From: Parapedobacter tibetensis
Lineage (GTDB): Bacteria > Bacteroidota > Bacteroidia > Sphingobacteriales > Sphingobacteriaceae
NCBI RefSeq assembly: GCF_024643205.1
Contig: NZ_JAMKQJ010000001.1
Span: forward strand, 310,001 to 374,000
Length of the DNA: 64,000 bases
Direction: 5' to 3'
Shown here piece by piece: positions 1 to 7,942 of this stretch; position 1 is the first letter of the stretch; every line of letters starts with the position of its first letter. The translations under genes were made by a program, and so were the position numbers. The notes beneath the pieces were generated by a model. It had not been told where the DNA came from, did not search any database, and saw only the letters and a program-made list of their open reading frames with translations.

Positions 1-556
1 TGGCAATATTTACCGGGGCCTCAGCGCGGAAAAGGCAGGGATGGATCGTGTACAGGCCGACTACATGGGCATGCTGGCCACAGTAATTAACAGCATGGCC
101 TTGCAAGATGCCCTCGAAAAGGTGGATATCAAAACCCGATTGCTTACTGCCATCAAGATGGAACAAATTTGCGAACCGTTTATCCGGCGCCGTGCCGTAC
201 GTCACTTGGAGAAGGGGAGGGTGGTCATCTTCGGGGCAGGTACTGGCAACCCTTATTTTACCACGGATACCGCTGCTTCGCTTAGGGCCATCGAAATCAA
301 CGCCGATGTAGTGCTCAAAGGCACTCGTGTGGATGGCATCTATACCGCTGACCCACTCAAGGATCCTACGGCCACCCGTTTCGATGAGATTTCTTTTCAG
401 GACGTGTATAACCGTGGGCTAAATGTGATGGACATGACCGCCTTCACCTTGTGCCAGGAAAACAAATTGCCTATCATCGTGTTTGACATGAATAAACCCG
501 GCAACCTCATCCGCTTGGCCAATGGAGAACGCGTTGGGACTTTAGTGCGAGAATGA
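1..556 (+). CDS. pyrH: Uridylate kinase (UMP kinase), 5' end missing
   Basis: Phosphorylates UMP to UDP in pyrimidine nucleotide synthesis; cytoplasmic hexamer of the amino-acid-kinase family. The reading frame is already open at base 2 (reading GNIYRGLSAEKAGMDRVQAD), which is the conserved phosphate/UMP-binding stretch of bacterial PyrH, so the first methionine inside the window (base 41) is internal and the true start lies upstream. Further family signatures are GAGTGNPYFTTDTAA and the KGTRVDGIYTADP segment. The C-terminus looks complete. It is followed after 33 bases by frr, the usual pyrH-frr order, so co-transcription is likely. Confidence 0.97.
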   Translation, partial: GNIYRGLSAEKAGMDRVQADYMGMLATVINSMALQDALEKVDIKTRLLTAIKMEQICEPFIRRRAVRHLEKGRVVIFGAGTGNPYFTTDTAASLRAIEINADVVLKGTRVDGIYTADPLKDPTATRFDEISFQDVYNRGLNVMDMTAFTLCQENKLPIIVFDMNKPGNLIRLANGERVGTLVRE

Positions 557-589
557 CTATTTTTGACCAAACCAAAAAAATGCATAACC

Positions 590-1153
590 ATGGACGAACT
601 GATATCCTTACAACTGGACGACAGTGCCGAACAAATGAACAAAGCGGTGGCACATGCCGAGACCGAACTTACTAAAATCCGCGCAGGAAAGGCTATGCCT
701 TCCATGCTCGATGGCATTCATGTGGATTACTATGGCACAAACACTCCCCTTTCACAGGTCAGTAACATCAACACGCCCGATGCACGCACGCTTGTGATAC
801 AGCCTTGGGAAAAGACACTCTTAGGTGTCATTGAAAAGGCCATCCTCGATGCCAATATCGGATTGACGCCCCAAAATGACGGCACGATCATCCGCCTCAA
901 TATCCCTCCACTGACCGAAGAACGCAGGCGAGACCTAGTTAAAAGGGTGAAGGAAGAGGCCGAGAAAGGACGCGTGGCAGTCCGGAATATCCGCAAAGAT
1001 GCAAATGATGTGATCAAAAAGCTAAAAAGCGATGGTGTTTCCGAAGATGAGATCAAGGACGGGGAAACCGAGGTGCAGAAACTGACCGACAAATACACAG
1101 CTGATATAGACAGAATCGCCGAGGCCAAGGAAAAGGATATCATGACCGTATAA
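590..1153 (+). CDS. frr: Ribosome recycling factor
   Basis: Splits the post-termination ribosome together with EF-G so that subunits can be reused. The 187-residue protein has the usual family length (about 185). Recognisable segments are the N-terminal helix (AVAHAETELTKIRAGKA), the beta domain (DYYGTNTPLSQVSNI, DARTLVIQPWEK) and the C-terminal helices (LTEERRRDLVKRVKEEAEKGRVAVRNIRKDAND). An in-frame TTG at 563 would add nine residues, but the ATG at 590 gives the normal N-terminus (MDELISLQLDD) and is preferred. It lies directly downstream of pyrH in the same orientation. Confidence 0.97.
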   Translation: MDELISLQLDDSAEQMNKAVAHAETELTKIRAGKAMPSMLDGIHVDYYGTNTPLSQVSNINTPDARTLVIQPWEKTLLGVIEKAILDANIGLTPQNDGTIIRLNIPPLTEERRRDLVKRVKEEAEKGRVAVRNIRKDANDVIKKLKSDGVSEDEIKDGETEVQKLTDKYTADIDRIAEAKEKDIMTV

Positions 1154-1183
1154 GTTCCCTCACGTCAAAATCTAGCTAAAGAG

Positions 1184-1241
1184 GGTGTCCGCTGTGTTGA
1201 AGAACAAGTTTTCAGATGAGTTTTCCAACATAGCGGATACC
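1184..1241 (+). terminator. Long hairpin downstream of frr
   Basis: Arms 1184-1199 (GGTGTCCGCTGTGTTG) and 1226-1241 (CAACATAGCGGATACC) pair over 16 positions in the plus-strand transcript, with two G-U wobbles. After one A-C mismatch, five more pairs extend the stem to bases 1200-1205 / 1220-1225, leaving a 14-nt loop. It sits 30 nt after the frr stop. The downstream sequence CTTACTTTT is only weakly U-rich, so it may be a terminator, a processing site or an mRNA-stabilising structure. The wobbles make the plus-strand RNA the better folding strand. Confidence 0.55.
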
Positions 1242-1332
1242 TTACTTTTCCCACAGTAATTATCGGATGAACACTTTTTCTAAATGGGCTTTGCAGGCTG
1301 CCATATCCAATAGATAATAAAAGTAGTCCAAT

Positions 1333-2187
1333 ATGGAAATTCTGGATAAAATACAGCAAATCTTCCAATTCACCTTAGTCAAAACGGAAGACATTAACTT
1401 TACGGTGGGCGCTTTGCTCACATTGGTAGCTTCTTTTATCATCACGGCCTTTCTTCTTCGCATTATTCGAAAGGCGATAACCAAAAAGATTTCCCTGCAA
1501 GATAGAGGCAAGTTCATCAGCATCTTCCAATTTATCCAATACTTAGTCTACTTATTTGTAACCATGTTTACGTTGAATGCAATAGGCGTAAACATCAGTG
1601 TATTGCTTACCGCATCTGCCGCCATTTTCCTGGGCTTGGGCTTTGCTTTGCAGCAACTCTTTCAGGATCTCATATCCGGTGTGCTGATTATCTTGGACCA
1701 ATCACTTCGTGTCGGAGATATTATTGAAATTGAAGGCTATGTCTGCAAAGTGGAGAAAGTAAGCCTTCGTTCCACCAAAGCGATCACTCCTGATGAACGG
1801 ATGGTGATCATCCCCAACCACAAATTCATGAGCGATATCATCTTCAACTGGACACAGAACAACCAAATCGTACGTTCAACGGTGAGTGTAGGCGTAGCCT
1901 ACGGTTCGGATGTGGAGCTGGTGAAAAAAATCCTGCTCGATAGCGTACATGAAAACCCCGCTATATTGAAGCAACCCGAGCCATTTGTACTTTTCGAGGA
2001 CTTTGGCGACTCTTCCCTCGATTTCAAGGTGTATTTTTATATCGACAATGGCTTCAGGGAACCGCGCGTCAGGAGCGCCATTCGCTTTGACATCGACAAA
2101 CAGTTCCGTCAACACAATGTTTCCATACCATTCCCACAACGTGATGTTCACCTGTTCCAGCAGAACAAGGAGCTGGGAGGTAATTAG
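1333..2187 (+). CDS. Small-conductance mechanosensitive channel, MscS family
   Basis: Inner-membrane channel that opens under membrane tension during hypo-osmotic shock. The 284-residue protein shows the MscS plan: hydrophobic helices at about 22-45 and 62-82, then the pore-lining helix and beta domain (ISVLLTASAAIFLGLGFALQ, then LISGVLIILDQSLRVGDIIE at about 95-140), followed by the cytoplasmic segment with VVEKV/STKAITPDERMVIIPNHKF-like features and a C-terminal alpha/beta domain ending near FPQRDVHL. It is about the length of E. coli MscS (286) and has no extra regulatory domains. It is convergent with the bestrophin gene, with only two bases between the stops. It stands next to two other ion-channel genes. 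Confidence 0.93.
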   Translation: MEILDKIQQIFQFTLVKTEDINFTVGALLTLVASFIITAFLLRIIRKAITKKISLQDRGKFISIFQFIQYLVYLFVTMFTLNAIGVNISVLLTASAAIFLGLGFALQQLFQDLISGVLIILDQSLRVGDIIEIEGYVCKVEKVSLRSTKAITPDERMVIIPNHKFMSDIIFNWTQNNQIVRSTVSVGVAYGSDVELVKKILLDSVHENPAILKQPEPFVLFEDFGDSSLDFKVYFYIDNGFREPRVRSAIRFDIDKQFRQHNVSIPFPQRDVHLFQQNKELGGN

Positions 2188-2189
2188 CT

Positions 2190-3194
2190 CTACATCAGAA
2201 TATTATTAATCGGCTGTACCGGCTCAGGCAAGTTCGTCTCATCAAGCATATCCCGTAGGTCGATCTCTATGGTTCGGCTCAGTGAGGCCATCGGGATATC
2301 ATTGGGCCCACCTTCAAACGGATTTTCAGTTGACTCACCCACCTGTTCTAAGGAGGTGAACACCCAACCCACAATGACACTGAACGGTACGGTAAGCCAT
2401 ACCCAATGAGGGCCTATACTGGCAAACTCATTCAGCATACCGAAGGGTAATAAGTATACCAAGAGCCTGATAAAATATAGGTTGATACTGGCAAACTGGC
2501 GCGGGTAAGGGACGTTTTTAATCCGTTCACTCTGGCCTTGGAAAATGTAAAAATCATGGAGCACCTTCTCCAGCTCTACATAACGAAGCGTCTCTAGCTC
2601 CCCGCTCCTGTTCAGCGCTTTAAGTTGTTTTGACTGCAACGCGATAATCTGGGTGGCACGGTTTTTTTTATCCAATACATACTGTTTGTCAGTATTAGCT
2701 AAAAAAGCCTTCAATTCCTCCTCAAGGTCTCCTTCCCATTCCGGCACCTTATACAACTTTGCGTACTCACGGTTATAGGATTTGCGCTGGATGTTTTCCC
2801 AGCTTTTAGGTTGCCTGAGCTGGAATCGCAATGCAGTAAGCCAAGCCATATGGCGATAGATCAGGGACCGGTGCAGTTCATCTTCGGTTTCTTGATGATC
2901 ATGCCGTACATAATCCTTCACCATGATTCCCCAGATGCGGCTGCTATTCACAATACCACCCCATATCTTCCGGGCCTCCCACATTCTGTCATAGGTGGCA
3001 TTGTTTCTAAAGCCAACGATGAATGCAGCTGCCGTACCGATGAGTGCTACAGGAACCCAGGGAATACCCAGCCATCGCCACCCCATCATCTCATAGAGGA
3101 ATGTAGATATAAATGCTATTGCCAACAGCAAATAAATGTTCTTCCTTGTCCACAGCAAAAATTCCTTAATCTTATAATGGCTTCCTATATGCAT
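2190..3194 (-). CDS. Bestrophin-family (UPF0187) anion channel
   Basis: Bacterial bestrophin homologue, expected to form a pentameric ion channel in the inner membrane. The 334-residue protein begins with a membrane helix (NIYLLLAIAFISTFLYEMMG, about 19-38), a second hydrophobic segment (VPVALIGTAAAFIVGFRNNA, about 47-66) and the family signature FRNNATYDRMWEARKIWGGI. Late hydrophobic segments follow near INLYFIRLLVYLLPFG and WVWLTVPFSVIVGWVFTSLE, and then the typical bestrophin C-terminal piece ENPFEGGPNDIPMASLSRTIE. The start codon lies 5 bases after the stop of the upstream K+ channel gene, so the two form an operon. Ion selectivity cannot be read from the sequence; family members conduct anions or cations. 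Confidence 0.9.
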   Translation of the reverse strand: MHIGSHYKIKEFLLWTRKNIYLLLAIAFISTFLYEMMGWRWLGIPWVPVALIGTAAAFIVGFRNNATYDRMWEARKIWGGIVNSSRIWGIMVKDYVRHDHQETEDELHRSLIYRHMAWLTALRFQLRQPKSWENIQRKSYNREYAKLYKVPEWEGDLEEELKAFLANTDKQYVLDKKNRATQIIALQSKQLKALNRSGELETLRYVELEKVLHDFYIFQGQSERIKNVPYPRQFASINLYFIRLLVYLLPFGMLNEFASIGPHWVWLTVPFSVIVGWVFTSLEQVGESTENPFEGGPNDIPMASLSRTIEIDLRDMLDETNLPEPVQPINNILM

Positions 3195-3199
3195 AAGCG

Positions 3200-3871
3200 C
3201 TATTTTTTTTCTTGATTTGCGGCAAATTTACTAATGAGAATACCAATCAGCACCACTGAATAAAATTGCCCAATAACTCCAAACAACGAAGCAGCCAATT
3301 TTGTGTGGTGTGTACTGGGGGTTATGTCGCCATATCCGATTGTGGTGAAGGTAATCGTACTATAATAAACGAAATCAATGTAAGTAGATGCAGTGCTTGC
3401 TGTGCTTACATTGGTGAATGAGGTGGAGTTATGGTAAAACAAAAATTGCATTAGAAAAGCGCACATCTCTATGAGCAAAAAATATCCACATGCTGATGCC
3501 GAAATGATATCGAGATTGACATATCCAGGTTTAATCAAAAACCGGATGATTTCCCAAAATATAAAGACAAAGAACACCACGTATATGATGCTGGCAATCT
3601 CCATAAACAATGTGGCGTTTGCCACGAAGGGCAGACCCAAAGGCAGGGCAAAAACCAAAATGAACAACAAATTTCTAGCGGTGTTTTTCCATTTCCCCTT
3701 TTTAAGGAAAACCCCAATGCTGGCTACCCCCAAGACCAACATGTTAATCGGCCAGATTACCTTGGTATAAAACGGCAAATCAGTAAGCACGATAGCAATG
3801 TATAAATGCTGAATTAAAGCAAAAAGCAATAATTCGTACTTGCGTTTATGTAAAAATGCACGTATTGCCAT
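3200..3871 (-). CDS. Two-TM-pore potassium channel (Ion_trans_2)
   Basis: The K+ selectivity filter TIGYGD is at residues 177-182, preceded by a pore helix (IDFVYYSTITFT) and followed by a last membrane helix (LAASLFGVIGQFYSVVLIGI). The 223-residue protein has about four hydrophobic segments before the pore (around 14-32, 40-56, 67-84, 92-116 and 124-146), so the pore module sits at the end of a longer membrane domain. There is no cytoplasmic RCK/TrkA_N domain; the chain ends about 15 residues after the last helix. It is transcribed just ahead of bestrophin (5-base gap), pairing a cation pore with a likely anion pore. Confidence 0.9.
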   Translation of the reverse strand: MAIRAFLHKRKYELLLFALIQHLYIAIVLTDLPFYTKVIWPINMLVLGVASIGVFLKKGKWKNTARNLLFILVFALPLGLPFVANATLFMEIASIIYVVFFVFIFWEIIRFLIKPGYVNLDIISASACGYFLLIEMCAFLMQFLFYHNSTSFTNVSTASTASTYIDFVYYSTITFTTIGYGDITPSTHHTKLAASLFGVIGQFYSVVLIGILISKFAANQEKK

Positions 3872-3913
3872 TAATAATTCACCTATCTGGCTTCCAGACC
3901 CGGCATGAATGCA

Positions 3914-4453
3914 TTATTGATTCTCCAGAATTCGCTTCAGGCTGGCCAACCCCGAGCTCAGGTCATCTCCGATCATGTCGTCCATATCCATGAACACCAG
4001 CATGATGTTCATTGGGTAGTCCATGCGTCCGCTAAATCCCCATTTTACTTTGGTTTGGTTTTCGGATACACGTTCAGTAGCCATGTAGGACGGAGAAATG
4101 GACTCCCAGGGTTCAATAAAATGAAGCTCGTAATCAATTCGTTCCCCTTCCGCGATTTTCTTGATTTCCTGTTCCCCTTTACCGACATCCTTGTTGCCTT
4201 CCCAGGCCGACACAAACCCTACGGTTCCGTCGGTTCCACGGTACGACTTTTTCATGTTAGGATCCATCGAGGCCCATTTGCTGTAATTGTCTTGGTTCTT
4301 GAGGTACTTCACGTAGTCAAACACCTCCTGTTTGGGCTTGTTGATGGTCACTTCACGTTCTACGGCATAGTCCTTTTTTATAAACAAGGCTACGATTAAT
4401 GGAATCGCAACAAGTATCACGATCACAGTCAGAATAATTTTTAAGGCTTTCAT
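3914..4453 (-). CDS. Membrane-anchored SRPBCC (START-like) protein
   Basis: A 179-residue protein with an N-terminal membrane helix (residues 3-26, ALKIILTVIVILVAIPLIVA) followed by an SRPBCC/polyketide-cyclase-like domain (VEREVTINKPKQEVFDYVKY ... NYSKWASMDPNM ... ERIDYELHF...). This fold makes a deep pocket for hydrophobic ligands. The ligand is unknown and no catalytic residues can be assigned. The gene lies upstream of the K+ channel-bestrophin pair on the same strand, with a 42-base gap, so it may be their first operon member. The 160-bp palindromic element is inserted 85 bases upstream of its start. Confidence 0.8.
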   Translation of the reverse strand: MKALKIILTVIVILVAIPLIVALFIKKDYAVEREVTINKPKQEVFDYVKYLKNQDNYSKWASMDPNMKKSYRGTDGTVGFVSAWEGNKDVGKGEQEIKKIAEGERIDYELHFIEPWESISPSYMATERVSENQTKVKWGFSGRMDYPMNIMLVFMDMDDMIGDDLSSGLASLKRILENQ

Positions 4454-4538
4454 TAGATTAATTTGATTAGTGATTTTAGTTAATTCAAATATATTGCATT
4501 TTTTATGAACAATAGAAAAAAAATTACTTAAAAACTTA

Positions 4539-4700
4539 GAGCCTGTTTAAATTTATGTTGTAAAATTTTTTATAGGCTATTTTTGAGCGAATCGAGGCAA
4601 ATTTCGAAGGGATAGCCGGAAGCCTATCGCGAGAAAATTTAACGAAGATGCAGCCAAAAAGAGGCATAAAAAAATTATTAGATGAATTTTAAACAGGCTC
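4539..4700 (+). mobile_element. Palindromic MITE-like element, copy 1 (162 bp)
   Basis: Begins GAGCCTGTTTAAA and ends with its exact reverse complement TTTAAACAGGCTC, and the two halves mirror each other imperfectly over most of the length. It is flanked by a 3-bp direct repeat TTA (4536-4538 and 4701-4703), consistent with a target-site duplication. A second copy on the opposite strand lies at 43124-43283 with its own TCA duplication; the two copies align almost base for base. No coding capacity. Ends starting with GAG and TNA target duplications are what is known for the IS1031 group of the IS5 family, so that is the likely source of mobilising transposase (inference). Confidence 0.85.
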
Positions 4701-4889
4701 TTATAGCCATAAATATTTTTAAGCCTTTTTGTTGCACTGGCACCTATGGCACCTCTCTCGCGGTCAATCCCTTGTCAATGTTAAAAATGCAATATTACGC
4801 TTTTCACCAATTTGCTCGTATGCAAATTTGTCGCGACGCCGTTGCGTGCCATGCAACTTTGTCACGCATTCTTGAAAAAAGAAGTTTGA
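4701..4889. other. Non-coding stretch between the palindromic element and the peptidase promoter
   Basis: The gene-free region 4454-5030 holds the palindromic element, this stretch, and then the peptidase promoter and leader. Within this part the only structure seen is a 7-bp inverted repeat AATTTGC / GCAAATT (4809-4815 and 4822-4828) with a 6-nt loop. The open frame that crosses it starts inside the mobile element and has no recognisable family features. Confidence 0.5.
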
Positions 4890-4921
4890 TTTGTAAAGGA
4901 TTTCGGCATTTCCTACCTTCG
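4890..4921 (+). promoter_or_regulatory. Probable Bacteroidota promoter of the zinc peptidase gene
   Basis: TTTG at 4890-4893, a 20-base spacer, then TACCTTCG at 4914-4921. This fits the Bacteroidota consensus TTTG-N19-21-TAnnTTTG with one mismatch in the -7 box. The predicted start of transcription is near 4928, giving a leader of about 100 nt before the ATG at 5031. Confidence 0.6.
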
Positions 4922-5030
4922 TAGGGCATTATGTATATACAGCATGCTGTCGTATCCAACCACGGTATGTTTTTTGTATTAGGTGTAAGAAGAGAATTAA
5001 CGAATAACGACTAAAGCAAAATAAAAGACA

Positions 5031-5723
5031 ATGATAGGATATTGGATAATTTTTGGTGGCATCATGCTGGTGAGCATGATTGTCCAGTGGCGTTTCAAGA
5101 GCAAATTCAAGAAATACTCGGAGATGCCTTTGAGCAGCGGAATGACCGGCAAGGACATTGCCCAAAAAATGCTGAATGATAACGGCATCTATGATGTGGA
5201 CATCATTTCGGCGGAAGGTCGGCTTAGTGACCATTACAACCCAGCCAATCGCACAGTGAATCTCAGCCCGGAAGTTTATAACGGGAGGAGCATTGCCGCC
5301 GCTGCGGTTGCCGCACACGAATGCGGACACGCCGTACAGCATGCTAAGGCTTATTCTTGGCTGCAGCTCCGTTCGTCCATGGTGCCCGCGGTTAGCGTAG
5401 CTTCTAAATTAGTTACTTGGGTATTGCTAATTGGTGTAATCATCGCGGCGATGTCTACCAATATTTGGGTATTGGCTATCGGTGTGGCTGCATTGGCCAT
5501 TACCACACTTTTCGCCTTTGTGACCTTGCCGGTGGAATTCGACGCCTCCAACCGTGCATTGGCCTGGCTCAATACCAACAGAGGCATCATGGCTAGCAGT
5601 GTAGAGCACAATGGTGCCAAAGATGCCTTGTGGTGGGCTGCAATGACTTATGTGGTGGCGGCACTGTCCTCATTGGTTGCCCTACTCTATTATGCCAGCA
5701 TGTTGCTGGGTAGAAGGGATTAA
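5031..5723 (+). CDS. Membrane neutral zinc metallopeptidase (YugP/Zn_peptidase_2 type)
   Basis: A 230-residue integral membrane protein with a zinc-metallopeptidase HEXXH-type motif, HECGH at residues 96-100, inside AAAAVAAHECGHAVQHAKAY, the hallmark of the YugP-like family (Zn_peptidase_2). Hydrophobic segments are at about 3-19, 121-145, 147-170 and 205-225. Length matches the family (220-235). The substrate is unknown; these enzymes are thought to act at the membrane. It is monocistronic by context, with its own promoter at 4890-4921 and a terminator at 5752-5780. Confidence 0.93.
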   Translation: MIGYWIIFGGIMLVSMIVQWRFKSKFKKYSEMPLSSGMTGKDIAQKMLNDNGIYDVDIISAEGRLSDHYNPANRTVNLSPEVYNGRSIAAAAVAAHECGHAVQHAKAYSWLQLRSSMVPAVSVASKLVTWVLLIGVIIAAMSTNIWVLAIGVAALAITTLFAFVTLPVEFDASNRALAWLNTNRGIMASSVEHNGAKDALWWAAMTYVVAALSSLVALLYYASMLLGRRD

Positions 5724-5751
5724 GACTTTTTTCTTTTTCATAATTTAAGTT

Positions 5752-5780
5752 AGCCCGTCTTGCAAAAGGCGGGCTTTTTT
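5752..5780 (+). terminator. Rho-independent terminator after the zinc peptidase gene
   Basis: Arms AGCCCGTCT (5752-5760) and AGGCGGGCT (5767-5775) form a 9-bp GC-rich stem with one G-U pair and a 6-nt loop, followed directly by a T tract to 5780. It is 28 bases after the stop codon. Confidence 0.9.
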
Positions 5781-5830
5781 GTTGCCCTACCATCTTATTA
5801 AACCACAACCCACTTTTCCAACAGATTTTG

Positions 5831-5838
5831 TACCTTTG
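5831..5838 (+). promoter_or_regulatory. -7 promoter element of ffh
   Basis: TACCTTTG matches the Bacteroidota -7 consensus TAnnTTTG exactly and lies 33 bases before the ATG of ffh. No good TTTG at the -33 position is seen; the nearest T-rich run (5814-5817) is too close. Confidence 0.6.
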
Positions 5839-5871
5839 CACTTCGTTCAATTTTACAACAAGTAACTGACT

Positions 5872-7209
5872 ATGTTTCAGAATTTACAGGATAAGCTGGA
5901 TAGGGCTTTCAAGGTATTAAAAGGCCAAGGGAACATCACCGAAATCAACGTGGCGGAGACCATGAAGGAAATTCGCAAGGCCCTGCTCGATGCCGACGTG
6001 AACTATAAAACCGCCAAGACATTTACCGATGAGGTGAAGCAAAAAGCATTGGGCGAGAACGTGCTCACCAGCATCTCCCCTGGCCAATTGCTCACCAAAA
6101 TCATGAACGATGAGCTCACGGAGCTAATGGGAGGTACCACTACCGAACTCGATATATCCAAGAACCCTACTGTCATCCTCATCGCCGGACTCAACGGTGC
6201 CGGTAAAACCACCTTCTCCGGTAAACTCGCTAAGTACCTAAAAGAGACCAAAGGTAAAAACCCATTGTTGGTTGCAGGCGACGTATACCGTCCGGCAGCC
6301 ATTGATCAATTGCAGGTGTTGGGGCAACAGATTAATGTACCTGTATATGCAGATACCGAATCCAAAGACCCCATCGGCATTGCTGAAGCCGGTGTAGCCG
6401 AAGCCAAGCGCAACGGATACAACGTGGTCATCGTGGATACCGCTGGCCGCTTGGCCATCGACGAGGCGCTGATGAATGAGATATCGGCGGTGAAAGATGC
6501 CACCCAGCCGCATGAAATCCTCTTTGTGGTGGATGCCATGACCGGACAGGATGCAGTGAACACAGCAAAAACGTTCAACGACAGGCTCGATTTCACTGGT
6601 GCGGTGCTCACCAAACTGGACGGTGATACCCGTGGTGGCGCTGCCTTGTCTATCAAGTCCGTCGTAAACAAGCCCATCAAATTCATCGGTACGGGCGAAA
6701 AAATGGAGGCCTTAGATGTATTCCATCCCGACCGGATGGCTTCGCGTATCCTGGGCATGGGTGATGTGGTGTCGTTGGTCGAACGCGCTCAGCAGCAATT
6801 CGATGAGAAGGACGCCGCCGAGTTGCAACGTAAAATCCGGAAGAACAAATTCGACTTCAACGATTTCAAAAGTCAAATCCAGCAAATCAAGAAGATGGGG
6901 AATATGAAGGACCTTATGGGCATGATACCCGGTGTAGGCAAAGCCATGAAAGATGTGGATATTGACGATGACGCCTTCAAACCCATCGAGGCCATCATCA
7001 ACTCCATGACTCCTTATGAAAGGGAAAACCCAGATACCATCGACCAAAAACGCCGTACACGGATTGCCAAAGGCTCAGGCACTGATTTGGTGGAGGTGAA
7101 TAAGCTAATGAAACAATTCGGCGACATGCGCAAGGTGATGAAACAGATGTCAAACCCTGCTTCAATGGCCAAAATGATGCGCGGTATGCCGAAAACGCCG
7201 ATGGGGTGA
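5872..7209 (+). CDS. ffh: Signal recognition particle GTPase Ffh
   Basis: Binds signal sequences on ribosomes and delivers nascent chains to FtsY and SecYEG. The 445 residues comprise the N domain (1-90), the GTPase G domain with P-loop GLNGAGKTT (about 105-113), DTAGR (about 190) and TKLDGDTRGGAALS (about 247-260), and the methionine-rich M domain at the C-terminus (KMGNMKDLMGMIPGVGKAM, MKQFGDMRKVMKQM, ending in repeated Met). Normal length for the family. It has its own -7 element 33 bases upstream and is followed by a heptamer repeat array and nuoA. Confidence 0.98.
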   Translation: MFQNLQDKLDRAFKVLKGQGNITEINVAETMKEIRKALLDADVNYKTAKTFTDEVKQKALGENVLTSISPGQLLTKIMNDELTELMGGTTTELDISKNPTVILIAGLNGAGKTTFSGKLAKYLKETKGKNPLLVAGDVYRPAAIDQLQVLGQQINVPVYADTESKDPIGIAEAGVAEAKRNGYNVVIVDTAGRLAIDEALMNEISAVKDATQPHEILFVVDAMTGQDAVNTAKTFNDRLDFTGAVLTKLDGDTRGGAALSIKSVVNKPIKFIGTGEKMEALDVFHPDRMASRILGMGDVVSLVERAQQQFDEKDAAELQRKIRKNKFDFNDFKSQIQQIKKMGNMKDLMGMIPGVGKAMKDVDIDDDAFKPIEAIINSMTPYERENPDTIDQKRRTRIAKGSGTDLVEVNKLMKQFGDMRKVMKQMSNPASMAKMMRGMPKTPMG

Positions 7210-7222
7210 TGAATAATGGATA

Positions 7223-7282
7223 GATTTACGATTTTAGATTTACGATTTTAGATTTACAATTTTAGATTTAGGATTTTAGATT
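7223..7282. repeat. Heptanucleotide tandem array (GATTTAC/GATTTTA)
   Basis: Eight and a half 7-bp units, alternating GATTTAC and GATTTTA so that the larger period is 14 bp (7223-7236, 7237-7250, 7251-7264, 7265-7278), with two substitutions in the later units. It starts 13 bases after the ffh stop. Low-complexity intergenic satellite with no coding capacity; likely variable in copy number between strains. Confidence 0.85.
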
Positions 7283-7342
7283 GCTGCACTTCCAGTAGCT
7301 GATGGCCTATAGTCGAACGCCGACACCTAACAAAAAAAACAC

Positions 7343-7350
7343 TATCTTTG
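7343..7350 (+). promoter_or_regulatory. -7 promoter element of nuoA, very close to the start codon
   Basis: TATCTTTG matches TAnnTTTG exactly and ends only 4 bases before the ATG at 7355. Since Bacteroidota transcripts begin about 5-7 bases after this box, the nuoA mRNA would have essentially no leader. Confidence 0.5.
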
Positions 7351-7354
7351 AAAT

Positions 7355-7942
7355 ATGGACGACCCGGTGCAACTAACCGAATTTGGCAAAATACTCCTCA
7401 TTGGGGTGGTGGGTATGTTGTTGGTACTGTTTACCTTACTATTGGGCAAAGTCATTTCACCCAAAAAACCAACTCTTGAAAAACTGAGCACCTACGAATG
7501 TGGCGAGGAAGCCATGGGAAGTTCTTGGATACAATTCAATTCACGCTTTTACGTTATTGCACTGGTATTTTTGCTGTTTGATGTCGAATTGATTTTCATC
7601 TTTCCTTGGGCCACCATCTTTGGTCGCTCCGAGTTGATCGCAGCAGACCCACGTTGGGGATGGTTCACCTTAGTGGAAATGGCCGTATTCGTTGGAATAT
7701 TGATTGTAGGATTAGTGTATGTGTGGAGAAAAGGCGACCTCGAATGGGTGAAACCGCAAGTGGTGATCCCGCATGTAGATGTAAATATTCCTAAATCGAT
7801 GTACGACAGGCTGAATCAAGAGCGTTATGCTGTTAGAAGGTTTGAATTGGTATCCGAATCAACGAATCCCCCCAGTACAGCGGGTGAGACAAAAAAACCC
7901 ACATTCAAACCGAAGTTCAGAAAACCAGGAACAACATCATGA
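7355..7942 (+). CDS. nuoA: NADH-quinone oxidoreductase subunit A, with C-terminal extension
   Basis: Membrane subunit of complex I at the junction of the hydrophilic and membrane arms. Three membrane helices (about 11-30, 66-88, 105-124) and the conserved loop STYECGEEAMGSSWIQFNSRFY with Cys49 identify it. The protein is 195 residues, longer than most NuoA (about 120-150): after the third helix there is a charged, proline/lysine-rich tail (about 128-195, with NIPKSMYDRLNQERYAVRRF) of unknown role. It overlaps nuoB by 4 bases (ATGA), so the two are translationally coupled. Confidence 0.95.
   Translation: MDDPVQLTEFGKILLIGVVGMLLVLFTLLLGKVISPKKPTLEKLSTYECGEEAMGSSWIQFNSRFYVIALVFLLFDVELIFIFPWATIFGRSELIAADPRWGWFTLVEMAVFVGILIVGLVYVWRKGDLEWVKPQVVIPHVDVNIPKSMYDRLNQERYAVRRFELVSESTNPPSTAGETKKPTFKPKFRKPGTTS

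Noticed and set aside
4682..4924. Open frame of 80 codons beginning inside the palindromic element
   Set aside because: Starts in the mobile element, runs through non-coding sequence containing the peptidase promoter, and has no family-like features.
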